This document shows, one piece after another, positions 1 to 9,714 of a stretch of DNA of 64,000 nucleotides (its first letter is position 1; each line of letters starts with the position of its first letter). Under the pieces are notes generated by a model. The model worked only from the letters and a program-made list of their open reading frames with translations, did no database searches and had not been told where the DNA came from. The stretch is from positions 3,808,532 through 3,872,531 of the forward strand of contig NW_006281099.1 in assembly GCF_000203795.2 (NCBI RefSeq), read 5' to 3'. Made by a program: the position numbers and the translations under genes. The DNA is from Batrachochytrium dendrobatidis JAM81 (lineage: Eukaryota > Chytridiomycota > Chytridiomycetes > Rhizophydiales).

Positions 1-1
1 C

Positions 2-1202
2 CATCGTAAACCCAATCAGGGCATCCTTGAGCATGACCGTAAGCGTCAAATAGAACTCAAATGTCTGGAACTTCAAGAATCTCTTGAGGAACAAGGAACA
101 TTGGGTGAGGATGAGATCCTTGCACAGGTGAGTACACTCCGCAAGTCTATGCTTGCTGATCTCAACAATGTCCAACTGGATGCTACCAACATCAAAAGCC
201 ATCAAGTGCATCGTATTGCCGAGGCCAAGGAAAAGGCTAATAAACGGTTTGAATCTGCTTTTGGCATTGATACATCCGACTTTGTCGAAGGCGGTTCATT
301 TGATCAGGAACGACTGGTGAGTATTCAATCCATTGACTTTGGAAATTCAGTAGTATGCTTAGACTGGTCTCTATAGTTGTCACTATCAATGTTGCATACA
401 AGGACCAACACTTGAGCATATTACTGCATTTAAACATGCTTGTTTGTAGACAGCTCTGTCTGATTGTATATTAAATAGCTTATCCAATGTCTTTTTATGC
501 ACATGATAGGATCAAAAGAGAAACGAGCGAGCAATTGAGCGACAAAGAAAGGAAACAGAGTATTTTGAGAAACAAGCTCGACGTGAACAAGAGCAAAAAG
601 ATGCTCTCAAACAGCGTGCACGACAAGACGCAGCTGCAGAGTCATTAAGCAGAGATGATCGTCGTGGTCGCAATTTGGGTCGGGATAGAGATCTAAGCAA
701 TAGACGAGGCGGAGATCAAGATCGCAGACGTCGAAGCAGGTCCCTATCATCTTCAGACACTGGATCCTATCGTAAAAATAACAGCCATCAAAAAAAAGTC
801 AGAAGAAAAAGTCGCAGTCCTTCAATCTCTCCTGCCGTTGATACTCGTGATGTCCACAGATCTGCTTTGAAAAAAACAGTCGAAAAGAACTCTGCTCAAC
901 TTCATCATTCCCGTGATAAACAAGCTTTGGAATCAATTCGTGACAATTCAGCTAATAAGCGACGTGAAAGGTCTTCATCCAGATCTCGCTCACGGTCAAG
1001 ATCACCCCCCAATCGGTCATCCCGTTTTTCTCGCAAAAGTTCTAGTGTTAGCTCTGGGGAATATCGGTCTAAAAGGTCTGATAGCAAAGTCAGTTCACGA
1101 TCCAGCAGTGGTTCCAGTCAGAGTCCTAATCGTCGTGGTAGAAGTCGCAGCATTAGTAGCCGAGGGAGCTTTACAAGTCAAAGTAGAAGCAGCAGCCGTT
1201 AA
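2..1202 (+). CDS. CWC21/SRRM2-type spliceosomal protein, 5' truncated
   Basis: Exons 2..316 and 510..1202, joined in phase 0 by a GTGAGT...GATAG intron; the 5' end lies outside the window. The first visible residues contain ILEHDRKRQIELK followed by an acidic LEEQG helix. That is the cwf21 domain that in Cwc21/SRRM2 binds Prp8 and Snu114 in the activated spliceosome (family knowledge). The second exon starts with a long charged helix rich in R, E, K and Q, then an RS/SR-rich tail of about 150 residues typical of nuclear splicing factors. Expected role: pre-mRNA splicing in the nucleus. The tail is longer than in yeast Cwc21 and closer to SRRM2-like proteins. The cwf21 call is strong; the exact orthologue is inferred. 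Confidence 0.85.
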
Positions 1203-1873
1203 ATTAAATGGCAGTGTTGAATTTTAAAATTGCCATCAAGACTACTTTATTTGAATACGGTTTTTTGTATTTATAAATATAGTTTGATTGGACTGATCTT
1301 GTTGATTGTTTGGCTTGACTAGATACTTTATTTCAGATGTAATATAACTGCAAAATATAGGTCATTTGTATGTACATATACAAACTATAAAATTAGTAGA
1401 ATTTATTCGACTTTTCAAAGCCTGTCATGACCCTATCCACGTAAATGGAGCATTGAATAAGGAAACTAGAATACATAATAGACAGTCAATCTCATGGAAT
1501 GATAACTCATCAAATCCAGCGATTAGACATGATCTGCCAGTCGTTCAACAAACAGCAATATTGCGTGTAGATCTTAATATTTCGATTCCGAAATTATGCT
1601 GATAATTTAAAATGGTTGTGGCGTGCAATTCCAGATGTTGAGAAAAGGTTGAAAATGCCGATTAAAGTTAGTTTGTAATAGAAAAGCACAAGGAATATTC
1701 AACCATTATTTATTCCAAAGCAAAATAGAGGCAGTGATTGCAAGATGAATAAACGTTGCATTTTACGTGAATATGGCTGCAAGACGATTCAATATATTTT
1801 ATACTGTCAAACCATTTGAATTTAACCTAATGATTTAAATTTCAAACAAAACGGGCCATTTGAAACAGTTCTT
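1203..1873. other. Intergenic, holds a decayed MITE
   Basis: Convergent gap between the splicing factor and the CFAP97-like gene. The only recognisable content is the decayed MITE copy at 1426..1782. A 78-codon open frame across it is a by-product of the element and is not called as a gene. Confidence 0.6.
1426..1782. mobile_element. Decayed copy of the 391-bp TIR MITE
   Basis: About 357 bases that align end to end with the full MITEs at 58415 and 61452. Shared blocks include the left end (ATCCACGTAAATGGAGCATT), CTCATGGAATGAT, a stretch around GTCGTTCAACAAACAGCA, TTATTCCAAAGCAAAATAGA, and the right end CATTTTACGTGAATATGGCTGCA. Many substitutions and small deletions make this an old copy. It has no coding capacity. 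Confidence 0.75.
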
Positions 1874-3932
1874 TTAGTTGAAAGATTCAAGACTATTAAA
1901 ACTAGCAGCTAGCGAAGAATGATCCTTGGCTGACTCATCCAATTGTAACTCTTGAACTGATAAAACTGGAGACTCTTTTGCTGATTCTCCAGAAACCGAG
2001 ACAGATAATTCTGATCCGTGTGCTGGCTTGGTTTCATGCAGCATAAATGGAATTCCGACAATCGGCGCAGACTGGTATTCAAGTGGTGCAGTTCCTGCAA
2101 GCCTATCATCCTCAAAATCCTCAAAATCATACCAAAATGCAGCATCGTCCTGCTTTAAAATACCCAACTCTGGAGAACTTTTAGACACGGGCCCATTGGT
2201 TTGAACTGAATTCGACTTCAAATCGCCTTGAGATTGAGCTGATTTCAAATGACAATGATTTTGAAGCTGTTCTATTGATGACACATGCTGGCTCAAAGTT
2301 GTGCTTTCTGGCTTTTGAAATTTCGGGTTTGCAATATTTTTGTGATATGACCCTGTAGTATTATCTAGAGTAGAAGTGGAGAGATTTTCCTGTTTTACCT
2401 GATGAGGTTTAGCAGATTTTGACGAATGGCTAGCATTGTTGTGCTTAAAATGATGATTACAGTTGTTTTTTGTATGATTTGCTGTGGATGGCTTGCTGAC
2501 GGATAGATGCTCTCGACGTAATGCACCTTGGTAAGCTTCAGGAAACCTTGTCATATTGACCAGATACTGTAAATGTTGCTTGCGATCTCTTACATAGTCT
2601 TTGACTTGATAGAAACCTTGCTTATTTTCAACTCTTTGCAACAACACCTATCATGTAAACACATCAAAAATAAGTGTTTGCCAAGCATATAACCAACTGA
2701 GATTTTTGAAAAATCTGGAGTGCATGCGTAGAGAACTTACCGAGTTCTCTTTGCTAATTTGATCGTGAATATCAATACGCTTTTGTTGGCCAACCTTTGT
2801 CTTGTGTGCGCGTTCTTGCTTTAGTCTTGGACTGATTAGAGTATACGATGATGGAGTGCTGAACATTCTCCGCATACGCTCCAGCAACATCAGATTTTCT
2901 TTTTCAATTTTTTTTAGAGTTTCTGCGGTTTTCAGATATAAAACAAATCCATTCAACTCATTGTTAGCCACCAAAGAAACACTCCACGGTACATGCTGCT
3001 ACAATAATAAACGATTACAGAGCACTAAATGTGGGCAGACAAATACACATCAAAATGAATGATTTCACTCATACGTTCAATACAAATTTCTAACCTTGCT
3101 TATTCAGCAGCTTTTTAGATGGAACATCCAAGTGGGCCATTCGCTTTGATGGAGCATTGTCTACGCACGATTTCATTGATTTGATTTTGTCTGCATGTTT
3201 TTTGCGAGCCGCTTCATCCCATTTTTGTGCCAAGATTTTTGAAGAGCACGGGTAAACAGAAGTGTACCGCTTATGTGCTGTTGTAGGGTTGGGTGGGGGC
3301 AGACTTTTACCCAACAGTCCCACTGATGCAACAGATCGAGTTGGAGAGGAATCGATATCAGACGCGTCACAGTGGTCTGGTCGTGAATGTGATGTAGGAT
3401 AGGTATAAGCCGAACGAGACGTGTTGGATATCAAGGATGCAAGTGCTTGTGATGTGCAATTTTTTGAATGTAGTCTTGCAGTCACTGGGCGTGCAGTGTT
3501 TGATTGAGATTGGGGTTGATCGTAAACGTTTACCATAGGGTTGGAGGCTATTGATTTGTCGTCAGATGTGGCAGGTCTATTTGGAGCAGAACAAGGCCTT
3601 GTATTTTTTTGTGATATCACCATGCTCGCATTTGAATTATTTGCTTCTGTATTCAGTTTCTTTCGACTGTGAAATAATCTATGATGAGAGATTGGCGTGG
3701 AGGGGAGACTGGTTATGAGTAAATCGGGTTTGGGCTGTTGTCTTATTCTTGCACTCTTTGGCCGGGCTGTAGATATTTTCTGTGATCCTGGCGTTGTAGC
3801 TTTTTCAAAATAAGATATTTGTTCTTGAAAACAGATATCGAATGAATCCATTGAACGCGAACTCCTAGATAAATCCTCTTTTGCGGATAGATATACATGT
3901 GGAGTTGTTGATGACGCAACAGTATCTACCAT
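1874..3932 (-). CDS. CFAP97 (Hemingway/KIAA1430)-domain protein, probable flagellar protein
   Basis: Three exons on the minus strand: 3932..3095, 2922..2741 and 2647..1874, giving about 597 residues. Intron 1 (phase 1) is best closed at the CAG at 2923-2925, because only this site brings the two halves of the domain together in frame. The domain spans the junction: KIKSMKSCVDNAPSK, then a KKLLNKQ helix, then TLKKIEKENLMLLERM. This fits the CFAP97 signature of a short Lys-rich segment followed by an I-x-x-E/D-N-x-x-LL-x-x-M helix. The N-terminal 250 residues and the C-terminal 250 are Ser/Thr/Asn-rich and probably disordered. CFAP97 proteins act in axoneme assembly; a zoosporic fungus would need one. 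Function is inferred from the domain alone. Confidence 0.65.
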
Positions 3933-4541
3933 TATAGTAACTTTTGTATCGAATATGCTATAGAGTTAGCGAGCACTGTTGATGCACTATCTCTTACACA
4001 ATTTTAAAACTTGGAGAGTTTGGCAACGAATCAATTGCTCATTCTGGAAAACCATTTGCCACGTGATGACAAAGGAATTGAGATTTGGCAACTTGTCAAA
4101 AGCCAAATCCTATTTCTGGACATTAAAGCTCTCAAGACAATGGCATTGTGGTAATGCTAGCAGCATTGGCTGGTCAAGACACTGGAAATGTTGCTGAACG
4201 AGTTCAAAATTACCAATCCATCGATCTTGATTGACATCTGAATTCTGCTAGAATACAAGTTCCTCGAAAGATATATTCAAAACGCTCAACGAGTTTGAGA
4301 TGGCCATCAACAAATCAAAAACAAAAGTTTAAAGTGTATAAATTTATTTGGGTTGAATGATCGAGTTAGTAAGAGAATAAGAGACTTGCTTATATCTAGA
4401 ATGAAAAGGAAAGCTAGCACGTTTAAAGGTACCGATGCGCTAAAGAGAGGATGTTGCAAGGAGTGCAATCCCAGTCGATTTGCTCCATCACCTCAGCTAT
4501 AGCTTATATCAGAAATAACAGACGTCAGACCAAAACAAGGT
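3933..4541. other. Intergenic with a possible decayed coding fragment
   Basis: Holds the fragment at 4011..4332. No other feature is seen. Confidence 0.4.
4011..4332 (+). pseudogene. Possible frame-broken coding fragment, unrecognised
   Basis: Three protein-like stretches follow each other in different frames. One runs from about 4011 (LESLATNQLLILENHLPRDD...). One runs from about 4139 (VVMLAALAGQDTGNVAERVQ). One ends in a stop at about 4332 (EFEMAINKSKTKV). Each is helical and of ordinary composition, unlike the surrounding DNA. There is no ATG in a suitable place and no intron long enough to bridge the breaks. It could be the remains of a small helical protein gene or chance. No family is recognised. 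Confidence 0.25.
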
Positions 4542-5012
4542 CTATAAGTGAAGCGTTGCTAAATACGTCAATCGTTCATCAGCAACCTTGCGTTCAAAGT
4601 CCAGTGGCAAGATTGGCACATCCTCTATAAGCGGAGAGACATATCGCTCATACTGATCACCATAAAATGCCTTTAGTGCAGCTAACCGAGCGTCCAAAGA
4701 GGATTGTTGTGCTTGCTTCATTTGAGCTTCTGCTTCAATAACTCCTCGTCGAGTTGCTTTGGTCATTGTTTTGAGGTTTTGTTGGTAGAGGTTTCTCCAG
4801 GTTATTGCTAGGTTCTCTGCCATTGCATCAAGGCGAACAAATGTTCGCAGTGGGTGTTCCACCGATTCTGACGAATCGGGTTGTGATTGAGTATCAATCT
4901 CTACTGTATTCAAACTAGATTGCACCAATGCATCTTTTGAGGTAGTTGAAAGCACTACAGCGAATACAGGGAAGGCCAAAAACAACAGTATTGCAACAAG
5001 AGAAACTTTCAT
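4542..5012 (-). CDS. Small secreted protein, unknown family
   Basis: Single exon, 156 residues, ATG at 5012. Residues 1-18 are a textbook signal peptide (MKVSLVAILLFLAFPVFA) with a likely cut after FAVV or earlier. The mature part is a Ser-rich linker followed by a helical segment of about 95 residues (around RLDAMAENLAITWRNLYQQN) with no cysteine. No known domain is recognised. Small secreted proteins of this kind are abundant in Batrachochytrium; a host-interaction role is only a possibility. No introns or neighbours suggest a pathway. Confidence 0.7.
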   Translation of the reverse strand: MKVSLVAILLFLAFPVFAVVLSTTSKDALVQSSLNTVEIDTQSQPDSSESVEHPLRTFVRLDAMAENLAITWRNLYQQNLKTMTKATRRGVIEAEAQMKQAQQSSLDARLAALKAFYGDQYERYVSPLIEDVPILPLDFERKVADERLTYLATLHL

Positions 5013-5703
5013 GCTAATGTGAGAAACTTGTATATTTCGAGTTGACCAATGTCTTTCTATGATGGTGAAACCCTAATCAGACAATAACCGGCTTTAAAAG
5101 TGTATGGCGGATAGGAATATGTTGATGGCAAGAGTGGCGGTAAGGAAATCAAAGTCAAGCCACAGATTGGTTATCTTGCAATTGTACTTGCGTAAACGAG
5201 ACACTATCTTGGCTGCTTCTGGAATAGGCAATGGCTAGCTATTCGCTGCACTTTTTTACAGTTGATCGTCTCAATGACATTTTGAATTCCTTAAACACAA
5301 TTTGCTCTTTCTCCACTTTTGGTATAGCCATACATTGTACGATCGTCAAACTCATTCATGTATTGGAATCAACTGTTCTCACTCATCTTTATTGTCAAAC
5401 TCATGCGTTTGCGCTCTAGTTCAAGAAACCAAAGATTGCACGTCTCGGGAATACAATTTTATTCATGCTAATCACTCGATGCTCACTTGTAATGTTTGGT
5501 ATAGAGAGTTGGAGGTTCAAGAAATGTGGAGTTTATTGAAACAGAAATACGAACATTGGCTCGGTTTTTACACAAGATGAGCACGGAAAAAGATCAGAGA
5601 GCTTGAGTTTAGATAACACAATGCTCAGTAAATTTGATGAAAACTGGTTATGTATTTTGGCACTCTTATTTAGTGTTCGATTTTACCTGAATACGGCTAC
5701 AAG
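5013..5703. other. Intergenic, no convincing gene
   Basis: Short open frames at 5231-5580 lack splice support and domain character. The only recognisable element is a solo MITE end at 5678..5702. Confidence 0.5.
5678..5702. repeat. Solo MITE terminal repeat next to a start codon
   Basis: CGATTTTACCTGAATACGGC followed by TACA matches the right-hand TIR consensus CATTTTACGTGAATACGGCTGTA except for a C in place of G and one or two changes near the end. No left partner is visible upstream. It ends directly before the ATG at 5704. Confidence 0.5.
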
Positions 5704-6927
5704 ATGGGAATACAAAGTACAAAAGTTTACATTTTATCACTAATCATAACTCTCGCAACGGGAACATCTCTTGTCGTATCTCTAATCAATACCGTCCATA
5801 TTTCACGCTATGCAATCTATGCTCGAACATGGCATGCAGCATCCCTCTTTTTAACAACCCTGGCACTCCTCAGCTGTCTTATTGCACAAACAGTAAATCT
5901 ATACTTTGATGTGGAATGGACTGCTCTCATTGCAGTGTTTATCAGCCTATCTTCGGTTGCGCATGTTTTGCTTCAAATCCAAACTCTATCACCGTGTTTT
6001 GGACCAAAACGAAGTAGTGGGGACAAAAAAGGATGCATGTGCAAGATTGCTTCTGCAAGGGTGTGGAGTATCTTGATGCAAACTGCTATTGTAGCTGTTC
6101 ATTTTTTTACCGTCAAGCCTGTGTACGACAGGGCCATATTTGGGTTTAAACCCAATAGTAATTATTGGGAGATGATGGTAAGTCAAATCTTGTTACTGTA
6201 CATCGACTTTGCAAAAAGTTGATAGTTACATATACTAATTTGACACGTCTATTTAATTTCATGTCCCATGTGTATATTGTTGTGATAGTGGTATATAAAT
6301 ATAACATGGCCGTGGATTATGATTGTAGTAGCAATAGACTTTACATGCGCTATAAAATATATTCTAGTTCTTAGTGAAGCAATCGAAATGCTCGGATGTG
6401 TAAGTATAGACTCTGAAGAAGATGAAGATGGCGCTGATTTAAAAAAACTCGAAACGAAACATAGTATTTTGTACGATAAAAAGACCTCTACGGATCCTAT
6501 TCAATCAAAGCTTAAACGGGATAATGAACATAGACATACATCCACCGCCTTGTCACCGTCTTCAACTCGTTCAATCAATGTAGAAAAAATGTCTAGGGGA
6601 AAGCGATCGGCATTGTTTGCTGCATATGTTCGGGGCCTTATTCTTACGGCTGGAGTCAGCATAGCTGTAGTAATTATGGTGCTTTTAACAGTCGCGTTAC
6701 AAGATCCCCGTATCAAAGTACCTAAAAGTTCTAAAAACTATTCGGGGGCAATGTGGACATGTCTGGTTTTGGGCCATATCGAATTGACTGGATTCTGCGC
6801 ATTGCTAACATCAAGGAACATAATGCTTGCAAGAATGCAGGATCCAATCTATCGAGTATACGGAGAAGAAGCAACTCGAGATGAGGGATTTAGTTCTGCT
6901 GATTCACTTTCCAATGTCAAGAAATAA
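5704..6927 (+). CDS. Seven-span membrane protein, unknown family
   Basis: Exons 5704..6177 and 6289..6927 (phase 0, GTAAGT donor, GATAG acceptor), 370 residues. Seven hydrophobic spans are visible at about residues 8-30, 45-67, 71-95, 119-138, 162-188, 250-275 and 290-312. A long charged, Ser-rich cytoplasmic loop lies between spans 5 and 6 (EEDEDGADLKKLETKH...), followed by a basic KMSRGKR. The layout resembles a receptor-like seven-helix protein, but no family motif is recognised. The first exon ends ...NYWEMM and the second begins WYINITWPW, so span 5 starts directly at the junction. No signal peptide. The membrane call is sure; the function is unknown. Confidence 0.7.
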
Positions 6928-7261
6928 GGTGGTGATTTTGAATAGTCTAGCCATCAGTACTATTGGCAGCAATTGAATAAACTGTCAATTCATTGTATCC
7001 AATATTACAGTTAAGCCAACTGTTTTGGCTGGAAATAGTTGAGCCGAGCCAGAAATCATATGAGCAATAGGAAAATTAATAATTGGCAAATACATAAGAA
7101 ATGCTCAAGCATTCATTCAAATTATGTATTGGGACTAGATAAATGTATTTAAATTAGGGAAACCATGCAAACCAAAGGGAATAACAAATCGAGTCCCCCA
7201 CCTAGCTCCAGCACAACAATGCCATAACTTTAATACTTGAAAACATTATAGCAAGTGTAAA
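6928..7261. other. Intergenic between convergent genes, nothing seen
   Basis: AT-rich spacer with no open frame or repeat that I can support. Confidence 0.5.
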
Positions 7262-9563
7262 TCATGACATATAGTCACGCTCAGGATCACAAAAAGATGC
7301 TGCGCCAACATCCTCCTTGACAAGTAAGCTGTGAGTCAACTTGATTTGGCGCACCAAAGTATCAAGTATAGGTATAACAGGAAGCGACTCCATTGAAAGC
7401 ATTGCATCATTAACATTACTAGCCACAGTTTGCCGAGCAGATATATCCAACATATATGACACAGGACTCTTGTGTGGATCTGGATAGCAAATGAGTGAAA
7501 ATAGTTCCTATTATCCATTGAAGATATGATTTAAATAGTCACGGTGTTAAACAATAAGCACAGTTACATTGACATATCAAGGATAGACTAAATTGTAGAA
7601 TACACATTCAGACAGATTAATCAGCTAATAACCAAACCTACCTGAAGTGCATTTTGAATACTCTCCGATGCATTAGATCCGTACACCTGGTTCATTTTTT
7701 GTCCAAATTCAATCAATATCATCCATTGATCAGGTAAAGCATCAGCAAGACCGTCGGTTGGATTGACCTTGTCCGTTTGACCTTCATCTACATCCATGGC
7801 GTCTACATCTTTGCAGTCTTGACCTTGATTGGAATCAAAGTCAAAACCAGCAGATATGTTAATAAATTTGAGGCAGTCCAGCTGAAATCGAACAATTTCA
7901 TTTTCTTTCAGCATGTCACTGTAGTGTTGTGTTATTTTTGCAATAGCAGATTCGATTTTGCCTTGAATTATGAGTAGTTGAATGTCTATTGAGTTGAATA
8001 ATTGGTTACTTTTAATAAGGATAAAACCAATCGCAGTACAGATAAATATATATAGATTAAATCATCAAAGCCATAAGTACTGGCAAATTCCTGCGCCTAC
8101 CTTTTCGAATATGCATACTTTTTTTGCCAGGGAATTGGTTGGCTAGAGAACCAGACTCGCTGGAAAGTGCTTCTAAGTTCATTTGAGGTTGATTATCGAG
8201 GTCGCAGTTTCCAAATGCAGAAGTATAAAAACTTGTAGCAGCCTGACTGTATCCATGATGAATCAAATATGACAGGACTACATTGTCAATAATTTTTGAT
8301 TCGCAAAGTGGTCGTCCCAACACATTATGCATATTTGCATCTGTAGACGCAGTACCGGCACACGTCAAGCTACTGAGTGAAATTCCATTCAAAGTTGATT
8401 TAAACTTGATGCGCTCTTCTCGACAATACTGAACAATATCAAATTTGAACGGTCGTTGACCAAAATTAGCTTCAATTACTTCTCCAGGAGTTCGCAGACC
8501 GATCGATGGGTATAGTTTTAGGCCAGGTTTTTTGTCGCGAAGTATGTTTTGAAATGCAACACCAAGCATAATTCCGTTTTTTGTAAACAGGGCAGTCATG
8601 TTCATAAAGTTGATACAGCAGCCAACAATATCGCCTGTTGTATATGTGGGTCCGTATGATTTGCCACTTCCAGCACCGCTGAATATATTACCATCATCAC
8701 CATGGTAACCCCAAGAAAGATCATCCCAGCCTAAATTAAAGTCAAGTATGCAGTCATTACACATTTAAAATAGTCAGTAAAAGTATGAGTTGGTAAGCAG
8801 CACAATTTCAGCAAGTTTCCAACCTGGAAGTCGACTCAGTTCAAAAGTAGATGTACTAAAGCCAATCCCAATATACCTAAAACAGACATTAAAATCCAAA
8901 TTAGTGATTCAACATTTGCATTTCACGCACATGAATATCAAGCCTAAATTACCCATCGCGGCCCTTGCTCGTTACAGCGATTTCAAAATAATAGATGCCA
9001 GTCTGAGGAGGAATAAATGTATTTGCACGGACCGAAGCAGCATCAGCATCAGATTTTCCAGAGCCTGGTTGAATTTTGCGAGTTAGAAGGCAATATCAAT
9101 CGATTAGAGGTGTTGACAGCAACCATACAGAAACTATACCTTGATAACTCACGCGCACATTATTGTTGGACAGATCTAGAATGGAACCTTTATCTTTAGG
9201 ATTCCATGAAGAGGGCAATGCATAAGATTGCAAGCCAAAGGAAGGTAACTTTTTAGCAGGATTGTCGGAGAGTGGTTGAATCTGAGAGTAAACATGTTGC
9301 TGATGACTGGAAGAGGGTGTTCTATCAGAAGCAGACATAGTAGACACATCATTCCGACTAGCAGCAGGATTAGGATGGTCAGCAGTATGAGTAGTATTGG
9401 CAGAATGGTTGGCCAGATCTGACTGTAGATGACTGCTGGTGAGTTGAGCAAACAGTGGAAGTTGAGTGGTAGTTGGTGATGAAGAAACAAGTAGTTTTGA
9501 GAGCGGAGAGTCCAGCAGATACTCTGGCAGTCTTGATTTAGAAGTGACTCGAACAGGAGCCAT
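7262..9563 (-). CDS. GID1: RanBPM/Gid1 homologue (SPRY-LisH-CTLH), GID/CTLH E3 ligase scaffold
   Basis: Six exons: 9563..9140, 9064..8953, 8876..8824, 8730..8101, 7985..7642 and 7507..7262, in frame throughout, 602 residues. The upstream in-frame codon at 9614 is TTG, so ATG 9563 (MAPVRV) is taken as the start. SPRY domain about 120-300, with the family marks [41 protein letters not shown] and [18 protein letters not shown]. LisH about 336-363 ([20 protein letters not shown]). CTLH about 407-465 ([20 protein letters not shown]), then a CRA-like C-terminus. In yeast and animals this protein is the core scaffold of the GID/CTLH ubiquitin ligase that degrades metabolic enzymes. The N-terminal 110 residues are Ser/Thr/His-rich and unconserved. 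Divergent with the lysine-catabolism gene. Confidence 0.92.
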
Positions 9564-9714
9564 GATATCAGCAACAATCTGATGGGAAAACTGGTTGAAT
9601 TGCTGCAGATTCAACCATGGCTAGAATACAGCGCAGACCCTAAATTTGGGGTCCAAAGACTCGGCTGCTGACTTGCTGTCAAATCGACAATTGAAATCTT
9701 TGCTGCTATTCATC
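9564..9714. promoter_or_regulatory. Shared divergent promoter (GID1 / AASS)
   Basis: Only 151 bases separate the two ATGs, so both genes must be driven from this spacer or from within each other's 5' ends. No TATA box stands out. Inferred from position only. Confidence 0.5.

Noticed and set aside
5231..5580. Two overlapping open frames upstream of the membrane-protein gene
   Set aside because: Cys/His-rich, no start context, no domain. The end of one looks helical, but this is not enough to call a gene.
9646..9714. Earlier start for the AASS gene
   Set aside because: The codon there is TTG; the first ATG in frame (9715) begins a good mitochondrial presequence.
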